A DNA stretch of 64,000 bases from JAHIKV01 sp963733145 (GCA_963733145.1 CAVTCJ010000011.1:124001-188000), one strand, 5' to 3'. Counted from the first letter of the stretch, positions 36,690 to 46,152 are shown. Notes: a model not told the origin generated them from the sequence alone. A program made the numbers and translations.

Positions 36690-38123
36690 TTACTGTGCCT
36701 GCGGGCAGTTTGCCGCAGGGGTGGGGAGCGGGACCTGGTCGATAAAGTCGGCCAGTTTGCTCGAACAGGAAGGGTGTTGCAGCTTGCGGAGCGCTTCGCA
36801 TTCGATCTGGCGGATGCGTTCCCGAGTGACGGAGAAGATCTTGCCGACTTCGGAAAGGGTGTAGGAATAGCCGTCGGAGAGTCCGTAGCGGAGGCGGATG
36901 ATTTCCCGCTCGCGATAGTTGAGCGAACCGAGCACTTCGGCCACGCCGGAGCGGAGCGATGCCTGGTTCAGTCCGAGCAGCGGGTCCTCGGCGCGATCGT
37001 CGGGGATCATCTCGCCGAGATAGTTTTCGCCCTGGTCGCCCATCGGGTCGTCCAGGGAGAGCATGCGGCGGTTCGCCCGGAGCGCGCGTTTGGTCGCGGC
37101 CACCGACATGCCGGCGGCTTGGGCGGTCTCTTCCAGGGTAGGCGTGCCCGTCTGCTGTTGGCTCAACATGCGGCCCGCCCCGAGGACTTTATCGACGGCG
37201 CCGAGCATGTGGACGGGGATGCGGATCGTGCGGCTGTGGTCGGCGATCGAGCGGCTGATGGCCTGGCGAATCCACCAGGTGGCGTAAGTCGAAAACTTGA
37301 AGCCCCGCGAAGGATCGAACTTGTCGACCGCCCGCAACAGGCCGGTGTTGCCTTCCTGGATCAGGTCGAGGAAGCTGATTCCCCGGTTGCGATAGCGTTT
37401 GGCGATCGAGACCACCAGCCGCAAGTTGGCGGTGGCCAGCGTTTGCCGGGCCTGGTTGTAGGTCCGCTGGATGGCCGCGATTCGCTCCAGGCGGCGGCGG
37501 AGTACGTTGGGCACGTCGCCGGCAATCATCACCAGACGGTGCAAATCGCGGCGGATCGCGGCAATCTGCGCGGCTGCGTTCCCGCCCTGGTGTTCCGATT
37601 CCCGGAGGAAATCCAGTTCCCGGCCGGCGGCCTCCATCTTGAGGAAAACCTCTTTCAGTTTGCTCAACGCCATCTGGAGATATTGCTGCCTGATCGGCGT
37701 TTCTTCGACGAGGCGGATGGTCTTCGCCCGGCGAAGCATCAACCGCCGCCGAATTGCCCGGCGGTCGGCGCGGGAGCGGCGTTTGGAGATGGCGGCCGCG
37801 AAGTCGATCCGATTGCGGCGGAGCAGGTCGCGGATGGTGCGCAGATTCGGACCGATCAGGGTCAGCAGACGTTGTTTCCGCCGGCGGTCGGCGAAGGAAC
37901 CTTCGCAAATGACCTCGACGCGGATATTTCCGCGGGCGGCCTTTTCCAACATGCCCGCCGCCGCTTGCAGCATGTAGTCGCAGGAGAACATCGCATGACG
38001 GAGTTGCTCGCGGGTATGTTCGATCTGCCGGGCCGCGGCAAGTTCATCCCGGCGGTTGAGCAACGGGGTGTTGCTCATCTGCGTCAAATAGAGTTGCACC
38101 GGGTCTACCGGCTTTCCGCCCAT
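36690..38123 (-). CDS. RNA polymerase sigma-70 factor, RpoD-like
   Basis: A 477-residue sigma factor. Region 1.2 is DPVQLYLTQMSNTPLLNRRD; region 2 has NLRLVVSIAKRYRNRGISFL, DLIQEGNTGLLRAVDKFD and FSTYATWWIRQAISRSIADH; region 3 IRIPVHMLGAVDKV and LEETAQAAGMSV; region 4 REREIIRLRYGLSDG and EVGKIFSVTRERIRQIE. Between 1.2 and 2.1 is an Arg-rich helical block of about 190 residues. ATG at 38123 begins MGGKPVDPVQ; the frame is open further upstream without family match. Likely an alternative primary-type sigma; other rpoD genes may lie elsewhere. Confidence 0.92.
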   Translation of the reverse strand: MGGKPVDPVQLYLTQMSNTPLLNRRDELAAARQIEHTREQLRHAMFSCDYMLQAAAGMLEKAARGNIRVEVICEGSFADRRRKQRLLTLIGPNLRTIRDLLRRNRIDFAAAISKRRSRADRRAIRRRLMLRRAKTIRLVEETPIRQQYLQMALSKLKEVFLKMEAAGRELDFLRESEHQGGNAAAQIAAIRRDLHRLVMIAGDVPNVLRRRLERIAAIQRTYNQARQTLATANLRLVVSIAKRYRNRGISFLDLIQEGNTGLLRAVDKFDPSRGFKFSTYATWWIRQAISRSIADHSRTIRIPVHMLGAVDKVLGAGRMLSQQQTGTPTLEETAQAAGMSVAATKRALRANRRMLSLDDPMGDQGENYLGEMIPDDRAEDPLLGLNQASLRSGVAEVLGSLNYREREIIRLRYGLSDGYSYTLSEVGKIFSVTRERIRQIECEALRKLQHPSCSSKLADFIDQVPLPTPAANCPQAQ

Positions 38124-38365
38124 ATCGCCACCTTGTTCCGATTCACAGAAGAGAGTTTGCCCGCCCGCCTTCCCGCTACACATAGAGTACGGGGAAGAAC
38201 GGCAAAAGGTTCGCCGCGAACAAGCTCTCTCCACCGTTATTATAGACGTCTGAACAAGGCAGAAGTTGCAGGAATTCCCTGTGGTAGAGAGTTGGATACA
38301 TGCCGGGAGTTATATATCACCCCACCGAAGGAGGTACGGCCGCGATTCCGGGCGGGCGCGCGGGG

Positions 38366-39157
38366 TTACACCAACTCCTGATAGACGCTCTCTACGACGC
38401 CCGCGTCGATCTGCTGGAGGTTTTGGCCGGCCCCGGCCAGCAGGGCCAATTCGGCCAACTGGGACACGCGGCGAGGTATCCCGTGCGAAACCTCCTGCAA
38501 ACGGTCAACCGCCGGGGGCGTGAAGATCGGCGTTTGCCGGCCGGCCTGGACGAGACGCCGGTTGACGAACTGCTCGGTTTCCCGCCGCTGCCAGGGCTCC
38601 ACGTCGATCCGCAGATCGATCAGCGCCGTCAGCGATCCGTCCAGCCGGGCCATCCCCTCGTTGCGGCCGGCCAGGACGATGCTCAACCGCATCTCGGGCG
38701 AAGTGTCGAAGCGCGCCAACCGGGCGACGTGCCGCTGCACCGCGCGATCGGCCAGGTCCGCGTCGTCCAACAGAATCACGGTTTCCATCTGCTGATAGCG
38801 GTATTCGATCAGCCGATCGGTCAGCATCCGCCACAGCCCGGCCGTGGACTGCGTCGGCTCGGGATTCAAGCCCCACTCGGTTGCCAGAAGATAAAGCATC
38901 TCCGTCGGCTCGACGTCCAGCAGGCTGATCTTAGCCACGGGCCAGCCGCGGCGGCGAAGCCCATCGGCGAAAACCTCCAGCAGCAACGACTTCCCGCTCC
39001 CCGACGGACCGATCAACAGACCGAGCCGGTTGTGTTGCTCGACGAGGAAATCCAGCCGGGACAGGGCCTCCTCGTGGGTGGGGCTTTCGTAAAACATCCC
39101 CGGATCGACCGTGCCGCGAAATGGCGATTCCCGTAGACCCCAGTGTGATTCGTACAT
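38366..39157 (-). CDS. ExeA/GspA-type AAA ATPase
   Basis: A 263-residue ATPase starting MYESHWGLRESPFRG, the family's usual N-terminus (ATG 39157; 39199 is an upstream alternative). Walker A GPSGSGKSLLLEVFA, Walker B VILLDDADL, sensor LSIVLAGRNE, and the C-terminal GIPRRVSQLAELALL are all typical of ExeA. In type II secretion ExeA/GspA helps place the secretin in the wall. It lies 242 bases upstream of the sigma gene, on the same strand as the pilus operon. There is no peptidoglycan-binding domain or ExeB partner. Confidence 0.88.
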   Translation of the reverse strand: MYESHWGLRESPFRGTVDPGMFYESPTHEEALSRLDFLVEQHNRLGLLIGPSGSGKSLLLEVFADGLRRRGWPVAKISLLDVEPTEMLYLLATEWGLNPEPTQSTAGLWRMLTDRLIEYRYQQMETVILLDDADLADRAVQRHVARLARFDTSPEMRLSIVLAGRNEGMARLDGSLTALIDLRIDVEPWQRRETEQFVNRRLVQAGRQTPIFTPPAVDRLQEVSHGIPRRVSQLAELALLAGAGQNLQQIDAGVVESVYQELV

Positions 39158-39388
39158 TGCTTTGTGCTCCCTGGATACTCCGTCCCGTATATCCGCCATT
39201 ATCGGTATAATCGAGCAGACAACTTGACAGAAGTGGCTGAGCGGTTTGACCAGCTAGAGTTTACTAATTATCAGCCTGTGACAATACGCAGGAATCGCCG
39301 TGTTCATCTTGACGGACGAACTCGGGGTACAGGCGACGCAGTTTGACGCGCACGTCATCGGTCGGGAACTGCCGGTTGACCTGGTTAA

Positions 39389-39510
39389 CCCGGATTATTC
39401 ATAAACACGAAGGAACATTGTCATTCTGAGCGCAGCGAAGAATCTGGGCTGTTTGCGGCGCATCGGAGATCCTTCGCTGCGCTCAGGATGACGTTTATGA
39501 ATAATCCGGG
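39389..39510 (+). mobile_element. MITE-122, copy 1
   Basis: CCCGGATTATTCATAAAC and GTTTATGAATAATCCGGG are the perfect 18-bp ends. Direct duplications TTAA flank it (39385-39388 and 39511-39514). Inner arms TCATTCTGAGCGCAGCGAAG and CTTCGCTGCGCTCAGGATGA make a second palindrome. Identical to copy 2. Confidence 0.93.
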
Positions 39511-39564
39511 TTAAGGATCGGCAAATTAATAACTGTCGCATTTCAGAAGGGGACAGCTATTAAT

Positions 39565-39735
39565 TTGCCGATCCTTGGCGCGATGGGCAAGCCCGTAAAG
39601 GTCGTCGTCAAGGGCCGCGCCGTTTTCCTCTGCTGCACCGGTTGCAAGAAGAAGTTCTTTGCCAACCCTGACAAGTACGTCAAGAAGCTCGACGAGCAGT
39701 CCCCACAGTGTGTGGCAAGAAATCCTGGCAAAGCG
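39565..39735 (+). pseudogene. truncated metal-binding YHS-like fragment
   Basis: GKPVKVVVKGRAVFLCCTGC followed by KKKFFANPDKYVKKL is the C-terminal half of a YHS/heavy-metal-binding domain as found on copper/cation efflux proteins. There is no start or upstream domain: a repeat (GGGGACAGCTATTAATTTGC) precedes it and a palindrome derived from the TTCTGAGCG family follows at 39738-39808. It looks like the end of a gene cut off by insertions. Confidence 0.55.
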
Positions 39736-39737
39736 GT

Positions 39738-39808
39738 CATTCTGAGCGGAGCGAAGAATCTCTGTGATTCCAGCCAGATTCTTCGCTACGCTCAGAATGA
39801 CGCCAACT
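39738..39808. repeat. palindrome related to the inner arms of MITE-122
   Basis: TCATTCTGAGCGGAGCGAAG and CTTCGCTACGCTCAGAATGA form the arms. It lacks the CCCGG ends of MITE-122, so it is a distinct element sharing the core. In the gap 39158-40029 there is no intact gene. Confidence 0.8.
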
Positions 39809-40029
39809 CCATAAAATCTTGCCGCACACTCCCCACATCTTGCAGCAGGTGCTATGGGCCGGTTATGCTACTTGTGGCGCTTGTGCCGAAGCCGATCAAT
39901 CTCGGCCGCCCCATAGGACCGGCGTAATCGGCCCTTGATAATCTCCCCAATGGAATTCGTGTCTTGGTGTCTTTGTAGTATTTTGACTCTTGCTTTGTCA
40001 TTTCACCTTCAAGTTGACAGAATCCTACG

Positions 40030-41002
40030 ATGACGTTCATTTTACCCGCTACGCTTTCGACCGATCATTCAACAATATCTGTGGGGGGGTCGTCGCCTGG
40101 AGTCCTCCCTGGGAAAGGAGTTGCCCCGCGGCGGCACTTGCGCGGAAAGTTGGGAGATCGTCGATCGCGGGCCGGAGCAGAGCGTCGTCCAATTCGGACC
40201 TTTGGCCGAGTCCACCCTGGGTCGGCTCGTCCGCGGGCGGGGCAACGAATTGCTCGGCCGCCATCATCCTTTGCCCGGGTTTCCTCTGCTGTTGAAGTTC
40301 CTCGACGCCGCCGCGACCCTGTCGGTTCAGGTCCATCCGGACGACGCCCGCGCAGGAAGACTCGATCCACCTGAGTTGGGCAAGACCGAGGCCTGGGTGG
40401 TGCTGGAAGCCGAGAACGGGGCCAGAATCTATGCCGGCCTGAAACCCGGCGTCGACCGTGACGCCCTGGCCACCGCCATCGACCAAGGCCGCTGCCAGGA
40501 CTGCCTGCACTCCTTCGAGCCTTCGCCGGGCGATTGCGTCTTCCTGCCCGCCGGAACGGTTCATGCCCTGGGAATGGGTCTGTTGGTCGCCGAGATACAA
40601 CAATCGAGTGACGTGACCTATCGGCTGTTCGATTGGAACCGCACAGGCGCCGACGGCCGGCCACGACCGCTGCACGTCAAAAAGGGCCTCGACGCGATCG
40701 ACTTCGACCGCGGCCCTGTCGAACCGCAACGCCCTCGTGCCACCGAGCGGCCGGAGATTGTCCGGCTTGTTGAATGCGATAAGTTCGTCATGGACCGCTG
40801 GAACTTCAACGCCGAAATGTCGATCGGGGGCGACGATCGTTGTCATATCCTGGCGATCTTGGCGGGAGCGATCCGCATCGAAGGCGACCCGGCCGTCGCG
40901 CCGCTGCCACGTGGCGGAACCGCGCTCCTGCCGGCCTCGTTGGGCAATGTCCGGCTAACCCCCCAAGGGAACGTGGCCCTGCTGGACATCTATCTGCCGT
41001 AA
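40030..41002 (+). CDS. manA: mannose-6-phosphate isomerase, class I (frameshift near the start)
   Basis: A type I phosphomannose isomerase (fructose-6-P to mannose-6-P, zinc enzyme). Residues after the shift read YPLRFRPIIQQYLWGGRRLE and SLGKELPRGGTCAESWEIVD; the metal ligands are in LSVQVHPDD and GKTEAWVVLE, and the late PAGTVHALG and RLFDWNR motifs are present. The family N-terminus is in frame with ATG 40030 only if one T of the run at 40040-40043 is removed; without that the first usable start is TTG 40121. Repaired length 323 residues is normal. Confidence 0.88.
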
Positions 41003-41035
41003 TCGCCGTCGTCTAATGACTTGCCCAACTACATT

Positions 41036-41232
41036 GTAGGAGGCGACTCCTGTCGCCGAATGAACTTGGAAATGCGCCTAACCCGGATTATTCATAAACA
41101 CGAAGGAACATTGTCATTCTGAGCGCAGCGAAGAATCTGGGCTGTTTGCGGCGCATCGGAGATCCTTCGCTGCGCTCAGGATGACGTTTATGAATAATCC
41201 GGGCTAAATCGACGACGGGAGTCGCCTCCTAC
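41036..41232. repeat. PAL8 palindrome split by MITE-122 copy 2
   Basis: GTAGGAGGCGACTCCTGTCG at the left and CGGGAGTCGCCTCCTAC at the right are the two arms of a PAL8 unit; the 122-bp element with its CTAA duplication lies inside. An uninterrupted PAL8 is at 46153-46223. The 334-base gap 41003-41336 holds no gene. Confidence 0.85.
41082..41203 (+). mobile_element. MITE-122, copy 2
   Basis: Same sequence as copy 1, flanked by CTAA (41078-41081 and 41204-41207). Confidence 0.93.
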
Positions 41233-41336
41233 AGTGTCCGCAGTAATTTTCCCTGTAACCGCCGGCCGACCCGCCGTGTATACATCTCCAGTACGGGTCG
41301 TTTACAATATGGGTAACCAATTTAACGAGGTGAGAA

Positions 41337-42317
41337 ATGAGAGTCTATCTGGGATTGGCGATGGCGGTCGTTTTGGGGTTGGCCGGTTCATTGCGGGCCG
41401 AGCCGCTGAATCTCGAACAAGTCGCCGCCAACGCGAAATGGGTGGCGCACGTGGACTTCGACGCGATGCACGGATCGAGCGTGGCCAAGGAAGTCCGCGA
41501 GCATTTTATGAAAATGCACCCCAAGGCCGAAGAACATCTGGCCAAGATCCGCGAGGTGTGGCATTTCAACCCCATCGCCGATCTGCACGGAGTGACCATC
41601 TACGGCGCGCAGATCAAGAAGGACACCGGCGTGGCGATCGTCCATGCCAAGGTCGATCAAGAGTTGTTGCTGGACAAGGCCCGAAAGGCGCCGCAACACC
41701 ATGAAGAAACCTACGGGCAGTATCAATTGCATACCTGGAAGCACTCCGAAGGCAAAAAGCGCGAACGCATGATGACCGGCGTGTTCTACCGGCCGGACGT
41801 GATCGTCTTCGGCAGTTCGGTCGATGAAGTAAAGGCCGCCTTGGATGTGCTCGACGGCACGAAGCCCAACCTGGCCGGCAAGCATTCGCCGCTGGCCGCT
41901 CCGGTCCCGCAGGGCACGATGCTCCTGGCCCGCGTGGTCGGTCTGGCGGAAGCCGCCGACCTGCCCGCAAAGTGCCCCATGGCCAAACAGATCGAATCGC
42001 TCTCGTTGGCGATCGGCGAAAAACAGGGAGAATCATTCGTCAAGGGCAAAGTCGTGGCGAAGAAGGCCGAACTGGCCCAGCAAATGAAGGCCGTCGTCGA
42101 CGGCTTCCGCGCTATGGCGACGATTGCCCACGGCAGCGACGCCGAGGCGATGAAAATCATCAATGCCCTGAAAGTCGAAATCGAAGGCAACGAGCTTGAG
42201 ATCGAGTGGCGGGCGCCGGCCGGAATGGTTTGGAAGCATCTGAAAAAGATGGAGGAGATGAAGAAGGCCCACAAGCAGCACGGCGGCCCGAACCGGAAGC
42301 ATCACGAGGAGAAGTAA
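41337..42317 (+). CDS. secreted protein of unknown function
   Basis: A 326-residue protein with a signal peptide (RVYLGLAMAVVLGLAGSLRA) and a soluble mature part. Segments such as WVAHVDFDAMHGSSVAKEVR, GVTIYGAQIKKDTGVAIVHA and FYRPDVIVFGSSVDEVKAAL suggest two similar alpha/beta modules. The C-terminus is His/Lys-rich (HKQHGGPNRKHHEEK) and might bind metal. A good ribosome-binding site (GAGGTGAG) precedes ATG. It is upstream of an ECF sigma operon but separated by two repeats. No family recognised with certainty. Confidence 0.7.
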   Translation: MRVYLGLAMAVVLGLAGSLRAEPLNLEQVAANAKWVAHVDFDAMHGSSVAKEVREHFMKMHPKAEEHLAKIREVWHFNPIADLHGVTIYGAQIKKDTGVAIVHAKVDQELLLDKARKAPQHHEETYGQYQLHTWKHSEGKKRERMMTGVFYRPDVIVFGSSVDEVKAALDVLDGTKPNLAGKHSPLAAPVPQGTMLLARVVGLAEAADLPAKCPMAKQIESLSLAIGEKQGESFVKGKVVAKKAELAQQMKAVVDGFRAMATIAHGSDAEAMKIINALKVEIEGNELEIEWRAPAGMVWKHLKKMEEMKKAHKQHGGPNRKHHEEK

Positions 42318-42341
42318 GCCGACTGAATCGCCGCATATTTC

Positions 42342-42472
42342 GTTGGGGTGGCAGTTCAACTGCCACCCCAACTTGTTGAAAAGGATAGTAGGGCGGGACA
42401 AGCTTTCGCGCGGTCCCACCACACGGATTTTCACGGATTTGGTGGGACTGCGCAAGGCTTGTCCCACCCTAC
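42342..42472. repeat. PAL2 and PAL1 units in series
   Basis: PAL2 (GTTGGGGTGGCAGTTCAACT...) at 42342-42372 and PAL1 (GTAGGGCGGGACAAGC to GGCTTGTCCCACCCTAC) at 42388-42472, filling the gap before the ECF sigma gene. Confidence 0.85.
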
Positions 42473-42490
42473 GACAATAGAGTTACCGGC

Positions 42491-43123
42491 ATGACGCACA
42501 GCCCCGTTCCGCCTCAGACCAGCGACGAGGATCTCGCCCGCCGAGCCCAGCAGGGGTGCGCGGAGAGCTTCGAGAGCCTGTTGCGGCGGTTTCAGGTCCC
42601 GGTGCTGCATTTTTTTCGGCATCGGGGTGCGGCCGGCGACGCCGAGGACTTGACGCAGGAGACCTTTCTGCGGGCCTACGAAAATCTGCACCGCTATCGG
42701 ACGCGGTGGCCGTTTTCGGCCTGGCTGTTCACGATCGCCCGGCATACGAGCATCAACCACCATCGCCGGGCCCGGCCGGCGGTCGAGGGGTCCGACGTGG
42801 AAGCGGTCGTTTCGCCCGCCGCGGAGCCGTTGGACGAGATGGTCGCCGCCGAGGACCGCCGGCGTTTGTGGGACTTGGCCGCCGAGACGCTCGGCGAAGA
42901 GCAGACGACGGCCTTGTGGCTCTACTACGTCGAGGACATGCCGGTCCGCGGGGTCGCCTTGGTGCTGGAACGCACGGCGGGATCGGTGAAGGTGATGTTG
43001 TATCGCGCCCGCAAGAGGCTGCTGCCTCTGCTGGCCGAGTTGGAAGAGGGGCGGCCGCCGGACAACCGTCGAGAGAAACTGCCGCTTCGCGAAATCGAAA
43101 AAGTGGGGGCCGATCATGGCTAA
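42491..43123 (+). CDS. ECF-type RNA polymerase sigma factor
   Basis: A 210-residue group IV sigma factor. Region 2: FRHRGAAGDAEDLTQETFLR and FSAWLFTIARHTSINHHRR; region 4: LGEEQTTALWLYYVEDMPVR and AGSVKVMLYRARKRLLPLL. The last ~25 residues are charged. The stop overlaps the start of the next gene (43116-43123), whose product looks like its anti-sigma factor, so the pair forms a regulatory unit. Confidence 0.92.
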   Translation: MTHSPVPPQTSDEDLARRAQQGCAESFESLLRRFQVPVLHFFRHRGAAGDAEDLTQETFLRAYENLHRYRTRWPFSAWLFTIARHTSINHHRRARPAVEGSDVEAVVSPAAEPLDEMVAAEDRRRLWDLAAETLGEEQTTALWLYYVEDMPVRGVALVLERTAGSVKVMLYRARKRLLPLLAELEEGRPPDNRREKLPLREIEKVGADHG

Positions 43124-43642
43124 CAACGAAAACCGTTCCGACGACTTCCAAGACGCCCGTTTCGAGCCGCTGGCCGAGCGGCTCCGCCGGGAAGCGCTCG
43201 CCACGAAGCCGGCGTTTTCCGCAGCGCTGCATCAGCGAATCATCCGTTCCGTCGGGCAACGGCGTGCGGCCGTGGCGGTCCCGGCCGGGAGATTCCCGGC
43301 CGCCGGTCGGCGCTTCCGCGGCCTGGCGGCCGTAGCGGCGGCCGCTTGCCTGTTGGCGGCGGCAATCGCTTGGCGATTCGGCAGCGACCATTTGCGCCCT
43401 GACATACGACGCCGTTGCCGGAAAATCAGGTAGCGGAGGACACCTCCATCTTCAACGGCAAGATCGAGGACCTGCCGCCGATGGACGTCCTGACCGATCA
43501 GGCCTTTACGGGCCTCGACGGGTTTTTTGCCGAGTCCGATTATGCTCAGCCCATGAGCCAACTCGAGCACGACGCCCGGCTGGCCGCCGACTCGCTCCTG
43601 CAACGGCTCCCGCTCGACATGGAACTGGCCGGCGAACCATAG
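43116..43642 (+). CDS. putative anti-sigma factor, membrane-anchored (frameshift)
   Basis: About 175 residues in two frames. The N-terminal cytoplasmic part (MANNENRSDDFQDARFEPLA) is followed by a membrane helix (LAAVAAAACLLAAAIAWRFG). After a shift between 43390 and 43410 the frame continues PLPENQVAEDTSIFNGKIED and ends LPLDMELAGEP. It lacks the His-x3-Cys-x2-Cys zinc motif of ZAS anti-sigma factors, so the call rests on the 8-base overlap with the sigma gene and the single membrane span. Confidence 0.68.
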
Positions 43643-43663
43643 TTTTCCTCGGAGACATCGTCG

Positions 43664-44682
43664 ATGTATTCCCGCACGCTGTTGATTCGTTCCGCGGCCG
43701 TCGGGCTGTTTGCCCTGCTGGGCCTGCTGGCGAAACTCGCGCCCGCCGAACCGGGGTCGAAATACGCGACAAGTCGGCCTCGAACACCGTCGAGACCGTC
43801 CTGCTCGACTGGCAAGATAAAACCCGGGACCGGGAGCTTCCGGTGAAAATCTACTTCCCCGCCAGCGGCAAAGGCCCGTTCCCGGTGATCGTCTTCTCGC
43901 ACGGCCTGGGCGGCTCGCGCGAGGGCTACGAATACCTCGGCCGTTGCTGGGCCGGCCACGGCTACGTCTCGGTCCATCTCCAGCACAAGGGGAGCGATAC
44001 GTCGGTCTGGAAAGGCAATCCGCAGCCGATGGAAGCCATGCGCAAGGCCGCCGCCGATCCTCGCAACGCCCTGGACCGGGCATACGACGTGCGGTTCGCC
44101 ATAGACCAACTGGAACGGCTCGATAAGCAGAAGGGGCCGCTTCAAGGCCGGCTCGACCTCGCGTGCATCGGCATGGCCGGACATTCCTTCGGCGCGTGGA
44201 CCACGCTGGCCGTTGCCGGCGAGGTCTTCGTCCGCGGCGGGAAGGAGGTCAGCCTGGCCGATCGCCGCATAAAGGCCGCCGTCGCCATGAGTGCGCCGGT
44301 CCCCCGCCACACCGACCTGGACAAGGCGTTTTCGGCGATGAACATTCCCTGCCTCCACATGACCGGAACGCTCGACAACAGCCCCATCGGCGATACGAAG
44401 GCCCAACAGCGGCGGCTGCCTTTCGATCACAGCCGCGGCGCGGACAGGTATCTGATAATTTTCAACGGCGGCGACCACATGATCTTTTCGGGCCGCCCGC
44501 GGATGTTGGGCGATGGCCGGAAGGACGCCGAGTTCCACAAACTCATCTGCGTCGCCTCGACCGCCTTCTGGGACGCATATCTGGAGAATGCCGCCGCCGC
44601 GAAGAAGTTTCTGGTGGACGGCGGCTTGAAAAAGGCGTTGGACGGGCAGGCGACCTTCGAGGAGTCGCTTCAGAAAAAGTGA
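43664..44682 (+). CDS. secreted alpha/beta hydrolase, PAF-acetylhydrolase/dienelactone-hydrolase-like (frameshift)
   Basis: About 339 residues with a signal peptide (LIRSAAVGLFALLGLLAKLA). After a shift near 43755 the frame reads VETVLLDWQDKTRDRELPVK and then the hydrolase core: FPVIVFSHGLGGSREGYEYL (oxyanion region), the nucleophile elbow GMAGHSFGAWTTLAVAG, and YLIIFNGGDHMIFSG with the likely catalytic His. This matches predicted dienelactone hydrolases/PAF-AH-like proteins. It follows the anti-sigma gene by 21 bases, suggesting co-transcription. Confidence 0.82.
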
Positions 44683-44708
44683 AAGTGATCGCGCCCATCA
44701 AACACTAG

Positions 44709-44830
44709 CCCGGATTATTCATAAACACGAAGGAACATTGTCATTCTGAGCGCAGCGGAGAATCTGGGCTGTTTGCGGCGCATCGGAGATCCTTCGCTGC
44801 GCTCAGGATGACGTTTATGAATAATCCGGG
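44709..44830 (+). mobile_element. MITE-122, copy 3
   Basis: Same as copies 1-2 with one base change (GCAGCGGAGAATC). Flanked by CTAG (44705-44708 and 44831-44834). A PAL2 unit follows at 44851-44881. Confidence 0.93.
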
Positions 44831-44850
44831 CTAGTGTTCACGCGACCGAT

Positions 44851-44881
44851 GTTGGGGCGGTAGTTGAACTGCCGCCCCAAC
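44851..44881. repeat. PAL2 palindrome
   Basis: GTTGGGGCGGTAGTTGAACT then GCCGCCCCAAC. Confidence 0.8.
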
Positions 44882-44898
44882 TTACATGAAACAAAGGC

Positions 44899-45993
44899 CT
44901 ACAGTTTCCGGCAAATCGCGTCGGCCATCTCGCGGGTGCCCACGGCCGTGGGATCGTCGCGGTTGGGCTTCATGTCGTAGGTCACGTCCTTGCCTTCGGC
45001 AATTACGGCGGCGACGGCCTGCTCCAAACGCTGGGCGGCGTCGAACTCCTTCAGATGGCGGAGCATCAACATGCCGGAAAGGATCAGCGCCGTGGGGTTG
45101 ACCTTGTTCAGGCCCTTGTACTTCGGGGCGCTGCCGTGGGTGGCCTCGAAGACCGCGCCGTCGGGGCCGATGTTCGCGCCCGGCGCCATGCCCAATCCGC
45201 CGACCAGTCCCGCCGCCAGATCGCTGAGAATGTCGCCGTAAAGGTTCGGCAGCACGATCACGTCGTACAGTTCCGGCTTCTGCACGAGTTGCATGCACAT
45301 GTTGTCGACGATGCGGTCCTCGAACTCGATGCCGGGAAACTCCGCGGCGACCTTCCGCGCGGTGGCCAGATACAGGCCGTCGCTATGCTTCATGATGTTC
45401 GCTTTGTGGATCGCCGTAACCTTTCTGCGGCCGTTGTCGCGGGCGTACTCGAAGGCGAAGCGGACGATCCGGTCGGAGCCCGAGACGCTGATCGGCTTGA
45501 TCGACACACCGGTCTCCTCGCGACCCGATTTGATCTGCCGTTGCGGCGAGATTTTGTTGAGATAGTCGATCAATTCGGCAGTTTCCGGTTTGCCCGCCTC
45601 GAACTCGATGCCCGCGTACAGGTCCTCGGTGTTTTCGCGGACGATGACCAGATCGACGGGCGTATCGCCGAAGAAGGTCCGCACGCCGGGATAGTGCTTG
45701 CAGGGCGCAGACAGGCGTACAGCCCGAGCGTCTGGCGGAGATATACGTTAATGCTGCGGAAGCCGGTGCCCGACGGGCGTGGTGATCGGCGCCTTCAGTG
45801 TGCAGCGCGTGCGGCGAACGCTCTCCAGCACGGCGTCGGGCAACGGCGTGCCGCAACGCTCCATCACGTCTACCCCCGCCTCTTGAACGTCCCAATTGAT
45901 CTCTACTCCGGTTGCATCGACGCATTGCCTTGCGGCCGCGGCCAGTTCCGGTCCGACCCCGTCGCCGGTAATCAACGTCACTTCGTGAGCCAT
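44899..45993 (-). CDS. NAD-dependent isocitrate/isopropylmalate dehydrogenase family protein (compensating frameshifts)
   Basis: A 364-residue beta-decarboxylating dehydrogenase. ATG 45993 starts MAHEVTLITGDGVGPEL; then CTLKAPITTPVG, YPGVRTFFGDTPVDLVIVRE, NTEDLYAGIEFEAGK, the Lys/Asn segment VTAIHKANIMKHSDGLYL, DNMCMQLVQKPELYDVIVLP, NLYGDILSDLAAGLVGGLGM and the NAD-binding EATHGSAPKYKG. The sequence fits the isocitrate dehydrogenase-like branch better than LeuB, because of the ENTED loop and the C-terminus. About 21 codons (45770-45707) are out of frame, with one extra and one missing base; a stop appears at 45748. Confidence 0.85.
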
Positions 45994-46152
45994 GATCGCG
46001 TGAACTCCGTGTGTTTGGGTGGTATAAAGCCGCGACCGCTGGTCGCGCCGCGATGGCACGGTCAACGGTCGCGGAATTGAAAATCAAATTATCAGATTTG
46101 CTTATGTTAGTCAATGCAGGGCGATGGCCGATCACGTTTTTGATACGGAATT

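Noticed and set aside
36315..38381. 688-residue plus-strand reading opposite the sigma factor gene
   Set aside because: It mirrors the high-GC sigma gene; its amino-acid composition is His/Gln/Val/Asp-rich without domains, as expected for antisense of GC-rich coding DNA.
43116..43642. Zinc-binding (ZAS) anti-sigma factor
   Set aside because: No HxxxCxxC motif is present; only position and a membrane helix support an anti-sigma role.
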